A stretch of 22,434 nucleotides of DNA from Bacillus_CJ salitolerans (GCF_042680805.1 NZ_JBHUEM010000018.1:1-22434), one strand, 5' to 3'. Counted from the first letter of the stretch, positions 1 to 6,680 are shown. The notes: generated by a model not told the origin, from the letters alone. Made by a program: numbers and translations.

Positions 1-132
1 GGAGATCAAGCTATTACAACCGCTATTTTAGATAGAATCCTTCACCGTGTGGAGATCATTCATTTAAATGAAGATAGTTGGAGAATGAAACATAGATCAA
101 CGATTTTTGAGCAACAAAGTGTTTCAAATTAA
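1..132 (+). CDS. IstB-like ATP-binding protein of an IS21-family element, C-terminal fragment
   Basis: The frame is open from the first base and ends at TAA 130-132, giving 43 residues. It begins GDQAITTAILDRILHR and continues into a short hydrophobic and basic tail. Known: IstB helper ATPases of IS21-family elements end with a motif of the form GD..(L/I)T.AILDRL.H, followed by a strand and Ser/Arg-rich tail, and the match here is close. IstB assists the IstA transposase in target capture. Inferred: the window starts inside an IS21-type insertion sequence whose istA and most of istB lie to the left. The element's right end should lie within the next few tens to hundreds of bases, but I cannot fix a terminal repeat without the left end. 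No frameshift is visible in this part. Confidence 0.75.
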   Translation, partial: GDQAITTAILDRILHRVEIIHLNEDSWRMKHRSTIFEQQSVSN

Positions 133-540
133 TAAGCAGAATTTGTGTCATTCTACTTGACGGTCACAATTAGTTACTTACTATTTTTTATAATTTGAAT
201 TTACCACAGTATTTATCGTTTAACAATAAAAAATTATTAATTACTTTAATTTTTTTGTTGTTTTTTCACAAACAAAAAGCATTCCAAAAATCATAGAAAT
301 GCTTTAAAAGTTTAACTATTCATTTTTGCTGACTATAATAAAGTTCTGTTCTATCACCGGTTATTAAAAAATGTCTTTTCTTATTTTAATACCATAGAGT
401 TCAAGTACGATATAGAAAAGAATTAGCCATAGCTGATCCACATATTTCTATTCAATGATTTCCTCATTATCGGTTCTAAATCCCCATATTATGTATATTT
501 ATAGGTTTGTACAGATCTATTCAAATAGGGGGGACAATCA
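133..540. other. Spacer after the IS element; probable IS right end and weak hairpin
   Basis: There is no intact gene. The first part should contain the right terminus of the IS21-type element (a TGTCA and TTGAC-rich segment at about 147-166), not delimited. AAAGCATT 276-283 and AATGCTTT 298-305 can form an 8-bp hairpin, but no good T-run follows, so a terminator is doubtful. A possible minus-strand gene remnant at 364-498 is listed separately. The last bases contain the ribosome binding site of the next gene. Confidence 0.4.
364..498 (-). pseudogene. Possible decayed small gene (unrecognised)
   Basis: Read on the minus strand, codons continue in one frame on both sides of an in-frame TAG (448-450). 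The upstream part gives WGFRTDNEEIIE, the downstream part KYVDQLWLILFYIVLELYG and a basic end, with a terminal TAA at 364-366. Codon choice looks protein-like, but there is no start codon with a ribosome binding site. The spacing of the DQ-W-L and ELxGI elements faintly recalls SinI-type antirepressors; this is only a hint. It may be chance in AT-rich DNA. Confidence 0.22.
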
Positions 541-810
541 ATGAAGATTATTATCCTTATTCTACTAATTATTATTGGATTCATATTATTATCGATCTTA
601 ATCTCATATTTTGGAAAGAACAAAGGTAAATCAATACAAGTTCTTACATTTCATTCATTTATGAACCCATCAACTTACAATCATTTTGATGAAAAAACAG
701 ATGATAAGAATACAATATTAGATAAGATAAATGATTTTTTGGGAGAGGATTTTAAGGATGATGGTGGTGACCAAGATGATTTTGATGGAGATGATGCAGG
801 AGGAGAGTAA
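541..810 (+). CDS. Small membrane-anchored protein with acidic C-terminal tail
   Basis: 89 residues. The family is not recognised. The start ATG follows AGGGGGG with 6-7 bases of spacing, a strong site that supports a real gene. Residues 1-25 form one hydrophobic membrane segment (Ile/Leu-rich), followed by a short basic patch (GKNKGK) and a polar region. The C-terminal third is very acidic, with runs of Asp and Gly (DDGGDQDDFDGDDAGGE). Inferred topology: one membrane anchor with the acidic tail on one face, the positive-inside rule favouring a cytoplasmic tail. It stands alone, not in an operon, downstream of the IS remnant. No terminator is evident after it. Confidence 0.6.
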   Translation: MKIIILILLIIIGFILLSILISYFGKNKGKSIQVLTFHSFMNPSTYNHFDEKTDDKNTILDKINDFLGEDFKDDGGDQDDFDGDDAGGE

Positions 811-930
811 GTAAGCCAGTTTCTCCCAGATAAAAGCTATTCACCTTCCATGCTCTAGAAATATCGTCACTGAAACAATGAATGATAATTTTACTGATCA
901 GCGTAGATTTGTTCAAGTTACCCCCATCCA

Positions 931-1115
931 TTAATCAATGCATCTATCTTTTGACTCTCTCATTTTCAAGCGAATAGATGGGATCTCTATAATGTTTTCA
1001 TTTATCAATAAAAAAGAGAAATATATGTTCATGGTAGTCCAATAATGTAAAATACGATTCATATTTACCGAAAGAAATCTTATCTTAGAAGGATCTCTTT
1101 CGACCCCTTGAACAT
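931..1115 (-). pseudogene. Possible frameshifted small gene (unrecognised)
   Basis: On the minus strand an ATG at 1115 follows AAAGGAAATAACA and encodes MFKGSKEILL before a stop. A second frame continues with KISFGKYESYFTLLDYHEH and a hydrophobic stretch ending FFIDK. A third frame continues with NENIIEIPSIRLKMRESKD and stops at 931-933. The three pieces join in order into one plausible protein of about 60 residues, which suggests two frameshifts. The family is unknown. The single open frame that also covers 931-1158 starts at GTG without a ribosome binding site and is probably not the gene. Confidence 0.25.
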
Positions 1116-1223
1116 TGTTATTTCCTTTGTTTAGGTATCTTTCATTTTCTTTACACACCTGTCACTACATAAAGAAAATATACCAGCTGCTCCTTGATTC
1201 CTACCCTAATATAATATTATTAA

Positions 1224-1979
1224 TTAGTATTTAATGGCTTTAATAATCATTGTCGTAGGAAATCTTTTCGCTTTATGTAAAGAATAATAACGGTCTGTTA
1301 TGTCTTCATTTTTATTATCATAACTAGCCGATACATCACTTTCTATTACAGAATCAATCGTAAATCCTGCCTTTATCAATTCATTTATGTAGGTACTCAT
1401 TTTCCTTTTCGGGATTACCATGGGAGCTTCCTCACCTTTAAAATTTGGGTACACGATTGTTCCTTCGTCCTGATAGGATCCATCCAGATACAATTGTCCA
1501 TCTTGACTTTTAATGTGAACGTACAAGGGATGGTCCCAACTAAAAATAAAGCTTCCCCCTGGCTTTAAGTAAGAATGTATCAATTTTAGAGTAGATGATA
1601 AGTCTGTAGTCCAACCAATGGCATAAATTGAATACACAATATCAAAGTATGATTTAGGCAATCCAATGTCCTGTTCCATTGGTGAACAGTATAAATGGGC
1701 AAGTGAATCTTTTAGAGTTTCACTTGCTGTCTTTATTTGAGTTTCTGACAAGTCAACACCCCATAATTCACAAGCCCCTTTTTCAAACATATACTTTAAA
1801 GAATGCCCACTTCCACACCCTATATCCATTACTTTCTTGCCTTTAATTTCATCAAAAAGTTTTAGTTCATCCTCTGTTTGGGTATATGGACCGTAACTTG
1901 GCAATGCATCCTTTCCAATAAAATGATGAGCTACCTTATTCCAACTACTCTTATTTTGATTTAAAGTTTTAATCTTCAC
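1224..1979 (-). CDS. Class I SAM-dependent methyltransferase
   Basis: 251 residues. The start is GTG (1979-1977), preceded by AAGAAGTGA on the minus strand; the ATG just upstream is out of frame and hits a stop. The Rossmann-type AdoMet-binding motif I is VMDIGCGSGHS (residues 50-60). The acidic residue at the end of strand 2 is D76 in WGVDLSETQI. The later motif is FDIVYSIYAIGW, and LKPGGSFIFSWDHP matches the post-IV region. This is the UbiE/BioC-like methyltransferase_11 fold. The substrate cannot be inferred: small molecules are typical of this family in Bacillus, and the gene has no operon partner. Length is normal and no key residue is missing. It is separated from the GNAT pseudogene by about 125 bp. 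Confidence 0.85.
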   Translation of the reverse strand: MKIKTLNQNKSSWNKVAHHFIGKDALPSYGPYTQTEDELKLFDEIKGKKVMDIGCGSGHSLKYMFEKGACELWGVDLSETQIKTASETLKDSLAHLYCSPMEQDIGLPKSYFDIVYSIYAIGWTTDLSSTLKLIHSYLKPGGSFIFSWDHPLYVHIKSQDGQLYLDGSYQDEGTIVYPNFKGEEAPMVIPKRKMSTYINELIKAGFTIDSVIESDVSASYDNKNEDITDRYYSLHKAKRFPTTMIIKAIKY

Positions 1980-2104
1980 AACATCACTTCTTTCTATTTA
2001 TTTCTACACTAGTTTCAAATCCCTATTGGGGATCTTTCTCCAATTAAGAACGCATTACTCTTCCAATAATTTACTTGCCATAATCAATTAGTGTTTCTAA
2101 AAGT

Positions 2105-2542
2105 TCATTTTAAATATTTCTTAAATCCCTTACTTACAGTACCATCATATCCTTCCCTTTCGAAAAACTGATGAGCTCATTGCCGTTTCGAATCACTTAA
2201 TAGCATAATCCTATGGCAATCTATTGATTTACAATATTCCTCTACATATTGTAATAGTTTATGTCCCACTTTGTCATTTCGATGATTTTCATGAACAATA
2301 ATGTTTTCTACTACTCCATAAGGACTTTTTCCATGCAGGGCTTGTAGACATATGTTCAATGTAAGTGTCCCTAGTATTTCTCCCTCTTCATCGTAAACCA
2401 ACAAAAAGTTGTTTGGGTCCATTCTTATTTTATCAATTTGTTCCTCAAGAACGTTTCTTTTCTTACTATTTGGTACTAGCATTCGATAGAGTTCTGAAAT
2501 TTGCTCTTTATCGAATCTTTCTGCTTCACGAATCATAAACAA
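2105..2542 (-). pseudogene. GNAT family N-acetyltransferase interrupted by one in-frame TGA
   Basis: The N-terminal 121 codons encode a GNAT fold. It starts MFMIREAERFDKEQ; strand 4 and the acetyl-CoA-binding region are VENIIVHENHRNDKVGHKLL, where the usual Q/RxxGxG/A loop appears as RNDKVG; it ends MLLSDSKRQ. A TGA (2179-2177) then interrupts the frame. The same frame continues without another stop as AHQFFEREGYDGTVSKGFKK to TGA 2107-2105. This is exactly the expected last part of a GNAT protein (H-x-F-x-E-x-x-G-Y/F). The uninterrupted protein would be 145 residues, normal for the family. Start choice: TTG 2542 or ATG 2536, both behind GGGGAG. The gene is either inactivated by a point mutation, or the TGA is read through, or it is a sequencing error. 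The loss removes strands 6-7 of the fold. Confidence 0.8.
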
Positions 2543-2855
2543 CTCAACTCCCCATCCAAAACTTATTTAGGCTCATTTCATATTTAATAATGAATATAAC
2601 TCTTGCTATATCAGTTACTAACGATCCTTTGTTGGTGTTAAAGCCTCTTTCTCATAAATAAAAACAATTACTTAATCCATTAAATAAAATTTTTATCTCT
2701 TCTAGAACTAAATAACATCCTCACTTCCGTTCATTTATAGGAGATATTACTTAATCAACCTTTAATAATTGTCGGATAGCTCTGTCCCACTGACTCATAA
2801 TGACTGATTACAAAGTGTTTTTTATTGAGACATTCTATTATTTTTTATCATGAGT
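2543..2855. other. Intergenic region, nothing recognisable
   Basis: 313 bp between the GNAT pseudogene and the Nudix gene. I see no intact ORF, RNA gene or convincing terminator. A short minus-strand frame near 2790 (MSQWDRAIRQLL) is protein-like but too short to support. Confidence 0.5.
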
Positions 2856-3284
2856 CTATTCTTTTGACTTTAGCATCTCAGCCAGTTTTATAGATTCTTT
2901 TAAGTAAATAGGTGTTTTGGGATGACTAAGTACTTCTTCTGAAGTGAGCCATAATACATGCTCTACTTCTTCTGGGCTTTTAGGAAACGCCTCACCAGAT
3001 TCAAGTTCACAAAGAAAAACGATATCAACTACATGTTCACTCTTATCAGTTACAAAAGATGTACTGTGGACATAATCCAATTTGTCTTTTACTTTTACAC
3101 CGACTTCTTCAAATATCTCACGCCTTAGCGTTCTTTCCAAAATATCTGAGGTATTTCCTTCCATATCCACCTTACCACCAACAAGAGAAAGCAAACCGCC
3201 TGCGTGTTCCTCTTTTTTACTTCGTTCAATAATTAGCCACTTATCATTATTCCATATCGCACCTTCAACATTTACAATAAACAT
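2856..3284 (-). CDS. Nudix hydrolase
   Basis: 142 residues. ATG 3284 follows GGGAGGAAAC on the minus strand. The Nudix signature is present: GG at 36-37, then the catalytic helix R55-E-I-F-E-E-V-G-V63, matching REUxEExGU, with E59 and E60 as metal ligands. The loop between the GG turn and the helix is about four residues longer than the textbook 23-residue Nudix box (GGKVDMEGNTSDILERTLRR). From memory, related Bacillus proteins share this feature, so it is probably a subfamily trait. Known: Nudix enzymes hydrolyse nucleoside diphosphates linked to another group, with Mg2+. The substrate is not predictable here. It is a single-gene unit; downstream lies only AT-rich spacer. The opposite-strand frame overlapping it is a shadow. 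Confidence 0.85.
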   Translation of the reverse strand: MFIVNVEGAIWNNDKWLIIERSKKEEHAGGLLSLVGGKVDMEGNTSDILERTLRREIFEEVGVKVKDKLDYVHSTSFVTDKSEHVVDIVFLCELESGEAFPKSPEEVEHVLWLTSEEVLSHPKTPIYLKESIKLAEMLKSKE

Positions 3285-3381
3285 TAGTTGAGTTTCCTCC
3301 CAATATTACTTTTATTATTTCTACTACATTTATTTTTGCCCTTTTAATAAGTCCATTATCAGTATTAAATAACCATCCTAT

Positions 3382-3567
3382 TTATCTATACATATCAATA
3401 AGCTCTTCTAGTATTCTTGAGTATATTTCAGGTTGCTCTCTGTGTACTAAGTGTGAAGCAAACGGTATTATTGCTACATGAATTTGATGATTCTGTTCTG
3501 AATGATTAATTCCATTTTTTCTTTATCCATATATTGTTAATACGCTTTTAGAGATAAAAAGTTTCAT
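3382..3567 (-). pseudogene. Decayed alpha/beta hydrolase, C-terminal remnant
   Basis: On the minus strand a frame reads SKSVLTIYG, meets a TAA (3525-3523), and continues as GINHSEQNHQIHVAIIPFAS followed by HLVHREQPEIYSRILEEL, ending at TAA 3384-3382. Known: alpha/beta hydrolases end with the pattern P-V-L-x-I-x-G-x-x-D, then the catalytic His in a context like (N/A)-S-H-x-x-x-x-E-x-P, then a final amphipathic helix. VLTIYG, the ASHLVHREQPE segment and SRILEEL fit this order. The region around the acid residue is degraded and no upstream catalytic core is found, so this is a remnant rather than a gene. It sits just upstream of the ArsR operon promoter. Confidence 0.6.
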
Positions 3568-3758
3568 TTTTCCCATGAAAAACATATATAGAGTTCTCAT
3601 TATCATATACAATACTTCCTAAATAATAGAAAAACCAGCACTAAACCTACATTTTCAGATTGACCAAACAACTTTTACTGTTATGGAACTTTGGTATATC
3701 AATTAAGCAATTTTTTTACTACTCGTTCAGTTCTGCTATTCTACATGAAAGACTTGCA

Positions 3759-3787
3759 TTGACTTTAGATTGTTAGTTATTTATACT
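3759..3787 (+). promoter_or_regulatory. Sigma-A type promoter of the ArsR-monooxygenase operon
   Basis: TTGACT (3759-3764), a 17-base spacer, then TATACT (3782-3787). Both boxes match the vegetative consensus at five of six positions. It is placed about 60 bases before the repressor gene. Confidence 0.7.
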
Positions 3788-3812
3788 TTACAATATGTAA
3801 AAATGTTTAAAC
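3787..3812 (+). promoter_or_regulatory. Candidate ArsR operator 1
   Basis: An inverted repeat TTTACA-ATA-TGTAAA (3787-3801) overlaps the expected transcription start. It runs into the 19-bp box TATGTAAAAATGTTTAAAC (3794-3812). The box recurs at 4162-4180 with two mismatches and contains the perfect palindrome GTTTAAAC. ArsR-family repressors typically bind imperfect inverted repeats over their own promoter, so autoregulation is inferred. Confidence 0.6.
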
Positions 3813-3845
3813 CTATTTATTCTAATGAAAATAAAGGAGAAAGTT

Positions 3846-4142
3846 ATGGATAATCAAGAAGAAATTTTACGACTATTGGATGCAGTCAGCGATCCCATAA
3901 GAACACAATTGATATTCTTAATAGGTCAACATGGTCGAATGAATGTAACAGATATTACAGCACATTTTGCTCTTAGCCGTCCCGCAATTTCCCATCATTT
4001 GAAGGTCCTAAAGGATGCTGGAGCGTTATCTAGTAACAAGAAAGGTCAAGAAGTATTTTATGAACTCAACAGAAGACAAGTGGTTACTGCACTACGTACA
4101 TTAGCAGATTCGATAGAAGGTTGTTGTCCATATACAGATTAA
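3846..4142 (+). CDS. ArsR/SmtB-family winged-helix repressor
   Basis: 98 residues from ATG 3846, chosen because AAAGGAG lies six bases upstream. The in-frame ATG at 3825 places that Shine-Dalgarno sequence inside the ORF and lacks its own. The helix-turn-helix spans about residues 33-56, with recognition helix SRPAISHHLKVL. The wing follows (GALSSNKKGQEVFYEL). The classic ArsR metal motif ELCVCDL in helix 3 is absent (here RMNVTDIT), as is the CzrA-type D-x-H/H-x-x-H set in helix 5. Instead two adjacent cysteines sit near the C-terminus (GCCPYTD, C93-C94). Inferred: it represses its own operon and may sense thiol-reactive or oxidising compounds, or a non-classical metal site. It is followed after 66 bp by the monooxygenase gene. 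Confidence 0.85.
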   Translation: MDNQEEILRLLDAVSDPIRTQLIFLIGQHGRMNVTDITAHFALSRPAISHHLKVLKDAGALSSNKKGQEVFYELNRRQVVTALRTLADSIEGCCPYTD

Positions 4143-4149
4143 TCTGTAT
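4132..4149 (+). promoter_or_regulatory. Perfect 18-bp palindrome at the repressor stop codon (possible attenuator)
   Basis: ATACAGATT and AATCTGTAT form an uninterrupted palindrome covering the last repressor codons and stop. It can fold as a 7-bp stem with a TTAA loop, followed by TCTTTT. It may be a weak terminator that lowers read-through into the monooxygenase gene, or a protein-binding site. Function is not shown. Confidence 0.4.
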
Positions 4150-4161
4150 TCTTTTATCCGT

Positions 4162-4180
4162 TATGTAAATAAGTTTAAAC
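4162..4180 (+). promoter_or_regulatory. Candidate ArsR operator 2 before the monooxygenase gene
   Basis: TATGTAAATAAGTTTAAAC matches 17 of 19 bases of the box at 3794-3812, in the same orientation. Its end lies 28 bases before the ATG at 4209. A long exact-order match in two upstream regions of one operon is unlikely by chance and suggests a second binding site for the same regulator. Confidence 0.6.
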
Positions 4181-4208
4181 TAATTTAATTAATGATGGGG
4201 TGAAAATT

Positions 4209-5267
4209 ATGATATACGATGCTCTTGTAATAGGAGCTGGGCAAGCCGGACCTGCAACTGGATATCATCTGAAAATGAAGGGACTTTCATTTCTGATCTT
4301 GGAAGGAAATACTCAACCTGTAGGGTCATGGCCTTTCTATTACAATAGTCTAAAATTGTTCTCACCAGCAGGTTACTCCTCACTGCCAGGGATGAAATTC
4401 CCTGCACCTCCGAATACTTATCCGACTAAAGAAGACGTCATTTCCTACCTAAAAGAATATGCCGCGTACTTTGAACTCCCTGTTAAAGTTGGTACACGAG
4501 TTAATCGTGTAATTAAAGACGGCGATATCTTTACAGTTTTTACAGAAACCGGATCATACCAAGCTTTCTCCCTAATTAGTGCGACCGGATCTTTTAGCTC
4601 TCCAAATCGTCCATATATATCGGGACAAGAGATATTTTGTAAACCTATTAATCATTCAAGCGAGTATCACGATGCCACTCCATTTGAAGGAGAGCGTATC
4701 GTTATTGTCGGTGGACGAAATTCAGCGGTCCAAATCGGAGTAGAAATATCCAGAATAGCAGATGTTACTTTGACGAGCAGAAAACCAATCAACCTTATTC
4801 CTCACAGTATACTCGGCCAAGATATCCACGTATGGGCCAGATTATCAGGCCTGGATAAGCTTCCACTTGGTCATTGGATAAGGTTATCTGAACCTAGGAC
4901 GGCTATTGACATCAGTGGATATAAAGAAGCATTTCAAGCTGGAATGCCGGATTGGAGACCCATGTTTTCTCATTTGACTAGAGACGGAGTTCAATGGAAC
5001 GACGGTATGAAAGAGGAAGTGGATCGCATTATCCTTGCCACTGGATACCGCTCGAACTTTTCATATTTATCTCGTATAGGTGCACTAGAGCCGAGTGGAA
5101 AAACTATCCAAAGAGCTGGTATAAGTCTAAATGTCCCTGGACTTTACTATGTTGGAATATCGGGACAAAGATCAATATCTTCTGCTACTTTGCGAGGCGT
5201 TGGAAGTGATGCGAAATATGTGATAAATAATGCTGTTAGACACCTGAAAAAGATAAAACAAGGGTGA
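4209..5267 (+). CDS. FAD/NAD(P)-dependent monooxygenase, ArsO/CzcO-like
   Basis: 352 residues. The start is ATG 4209 behind GGGGTGA; the GTG at 4200 lies inside that Shine-Dalgarno sequence. The FAD-binding Rossmann motif GAGQAG is at residues 9-14 after YDALVIG. The segment PVGSWPFYYNSLKLFSPAGY is typical of the group-B flavoprotein subfamily found next to arsR genes. The FMO-type linker reads FCKPINHSSEYHDATPF, with Lys where the usual FxGxxxH motif has Gly. The second nucleotide-binding motif is VIVGGRNSAVQIG, with Arg in place of the third Gly of the usual GGGNSA. The ATGY motif is ILATGYRSN near the C-terminus. Known: such enzymes oxidise small substrates using NADPH and O2; ArsO is associated with arsenic loci. 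No arsB or arsC is present, so the substrate is open. It is co-transcribed with the flanking genes. Confidence 0.8.
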   Translation: MIYDALVIGAGQAGPATGYHLKMKGLSFLILEGNTQPVGSWPFYYNSLKLFSPAGYSSLPGMKFPAPPNTYPTKEDVISYLKEYAAYFELPVKVGTRVNRVIKDGDIFTVFTETGSYQAFSLISATGSFSSPNRPYISGQEIFCKPINHSSEYHDATPFEGERIVIVGGRNSAVQIGVEISRIADVTLTSRKPINLIPHSILGQDIHVWARLSGLDKLPLGHWIRLSEPRTAIDISGYKEAFQAGMPDWRPMFSHLTRDGVQWNDGMKEEVDRIILATGYRSNFSYLSRIGALEPSGKTIQRAGISLNVPGLYYVGISGQRSISSATLRGVGSDAKYVINNAVRHLKKIKQG

Positions 5268-5272
5268 ATGCA

Positions 5273-5620
5273 ATGAAATATATTTTAATAATGTATTTAC
5301 TTATTACTTCAATTATTTTTTTCTTTGGGATCATTCACATTGCTGTCGCACCTTTTTTTTATGAACGGCTCTCAAAAGAATCATTATGGTATGTATCTGG
5401 CGGGCTTTCGCTGATCTTGCTTTCTTTCTTGAACTTCATCTTGTATCATACCGGTAACATGGATTGGATTGCTTTACTGATTATCCATCTGAGTAATTCA
5501 GCTTCAATATTTTTCCTAGTTTTATTAATTATCGTATATAGGGTACCTCATGTGATTCTTCTTTTGTTTCTTTGTATATCTTTGTCTATATTGGCTTTGG
5601 TACTTTTTCCAGTTTGGTAA
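5273..5620 (+). CDS. Four-helix integral membrane protein of the ArsR-monooxygenase operon
   Basis: 115 residues from ATG 5273, with AAGGGTGA just upstream. An alternative GTG start at 5264 overlaps the preceding stop codon. Four hydrophobic segments are visible at about residues 4-24, 38-58, 66-88 and 91-113. A conserved-looking HIAVAPFFYERLSKESLWY segment lies between the first and second. The very short gap to the monooxygenase gene implies translational coupling. I do not recognise the family. It could anchor or partner the flavoprotein, or move its substrate or product; this is inference from the operon only. A strong terminator follows at 5775-5810. Confidence 0.7.
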   Translation: MKYILIMYLLITSIIFFFGIIHIAVAPFFYERLSKESLWYVSGGLSLILLSFLNFILYHTGNMDWIALLIIHLSNSASIFFLVLLIIVYRVPHVILLLFLCISLSILALVLFPVW

Positions 5621-5693
5621 GAAAAAGATAAAAGATCAATCTATGTTTTACAATTGGATGTAGGGACTTTTTACCAACTTGGCTAAGTGAAGA

Positions 5694-5762
5694 AAGCTAA
5701 TGTGAGTAGTTTACCGAGATTTTTCATATTTCATAAAGATACAGCATTAGCTTAGTATCTTT
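5694..5762 (+). ncRNA. Structured 3' region with potential pseudoknot
   Basis: AAAGATAC (5735-5742) pairs with GTATCTTT (5755-5762). The 12-base loop contains CATTAGCTT, which is fully complementary to AAGCTAATG at 5694-5702. The two helices could coexist as an H-type pseudoknot or compete. This lies between the last operon gene and its terminator. It could be a stable 3' UTR element or the body of a small RNA; no promoter of its own is evident. Confidence 0.3.
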
Positions 5763-5774
5763 AATCTTTAGTTA

Positions 5775-5810
5775 AAAAAAATCCACCCGTAAGTGAACGG
5801 GTGGTTTTCT
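5775..5810 (+). terminator. Rho-independent terminator of the ArsR-monooxygenase operon
   Basis: CCACCCGT (5783-5790), loop AAGTGA, ACGGGTGG (5797-5804), then TTTTCT. A run of A residues precedes the stem, so it can act in both directions. On the minus strand it directly follows a short frame ending IGKLFSNPIWFG, possibly the tail of a lost gene. Confidence 0.9.
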
Positions 5811-6128
5811 CTGCGGCAGAAAGCCTTTGTTATTAACCAAACCAAATAGGGTTGCTAAAAAGTTTACCAATTGTGCTATTTCTACTGACCAGTTCTCAAC
5901 AGTTCTTCGCTTATTTGTAATAGAGTTGGATTATGGTGAAAATGGTTGGATTATTAATTTTTCTATCTAATCATCACAAAAAATTGAAATCCTCAATTTT
6001 TTCGTAAAAACTAATCGAATCATACATCAGGCTACGAATCCTATTCCATTTATAGGAATGTTTTGGTTGACAACCGAAGCATTTTAGCAACCTCGGCAAA
6101 GATATTTCATACCACTCAAACTTAAACG
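5811..6128. other. Intergenic region with one AT-rich bidirectional terminator
   Basis: No intact gene. Apart from the hairpin at 5978-6003, I see only the short minus-strand frame ending IGKLFSNPIWFG near 5838 (about 17 codons). This may be a remnant but is too short to assign. Confidence 0.4.
5978..6003 (-). terminator. Terminator downstream of the lipoprotein gene at 6129-6680
   Basis: AAAAAATTGA (5978-5987) and TCAATTTTTT (5993-6002) form a perfect 10-bp stem with loop AATCC. The arms themselves carry the A and T runs, so it can terminate either strand. It lies about 125 bases beyond the lipoprotein stop. Confidence 0.65.
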
Positions 6129-6680
6129 TTATTCCTTTAATGGAATCGTTGTTTCAACTTTGCTTTGTCTAATAATAACATTGTTAATTTGGTCTGATAC
6201 ATCTTTATCAACTTTAAAAACAAATGTCCTTGGGGTTGCGTCAGCAGTACACGGAATATCATGTTCATAAAGCTCAAAATACATATTTTTCCTTTTAATA
6301 GATATATTTATCTCCTCAAATAAATATGGACAACTTCCTGATTCTGTAACTCCTATAAAGAAAACATGATGATCTTCAAAATTTACTTCTGCAATTTCTT
6401 GATTAAATTTGAACAAGTTCGATGTATTTATGTAATTGAGCTTATCTGTAACTTTTAAAACAATGTAACCATGTAAAGGGACTTCTTTTCTTTGAAATAC
6501 TACATCATCGTAGTTAGATGGAAACGTCTTTTCACTCAAAATCAGTTCAACATTATCATTTTTCTTTTGTGCATTTCCTTGATTTTGTTTTTTGTAAACA
6601 ATTTTATCATCATTAATGTTACATCCATTAATGATTAGAGTAATTGTTACTACCAAAATAATTCTTAGGAACCAATACAT
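6129..6680 (-). CDS. Putative lipoprotein, unknown function
   Basis: 183 residues from ATG 6680, which follows AAAGGAGG with good spacing; upstream in-frame codons lack a site. The N-terminus is a lipoprotein signal: positively charged start, hydrophobic core LVVTITLII, then NGC with C20 as the lipidated residue. The -2 Asn is unusual in a lipobox. Residues 21-45 are a polar Asn/Lys-rich linker. The C-terminal half contains GVTESGSCPYLFEEINIS and later DIPCTADATPRTFVFKVD. Two cysteines about 35 residues apart could form a disulphide outside the cell. This C...PY...C...PRTF layout recalls a beta-rich domain seen, as far as I recall, in several Bacillus lipoproteins. No partner gene is evident. 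Confidence 0.75.
   Translation of the reverse strand: MYWFLRIILVVTITLIINGCNINDDKIVYKKQNQGNAQKKNDNVELILSEKTFPSNYDDVVFQRKEVPLHGYIVLKVTDKLNYINTSNLFKFNQEIAEVNFEDHHVFFIGVTESGSCPYLFEEINISIKRKNMYFELYEHDIPCTADATPRTFVFKVDKDVSDQINNVIIRQSKVETTIPLKE

Noticed and set aside
931..1158. 75-residue minus-strand ORF as an intact gene
   Set aside because: Its GTG start has no ribosome binding site, and better protein-like pieces are found by changing frame within it. Treated as part of a possible frameshifted remnant.
3082..3291. 69-residue plus-strand ORF
   Set aside because: Lies entirely opposite the Nudix gene with no ribosome binding site; a shadow frame.
4207..5209. Minus-strand 66-residue and plus-strand 71-residue ORFs inside the monooxygenase gene
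   Set aside because: Both are alternative frames of a well-supported gene and have no motifs or start signals.
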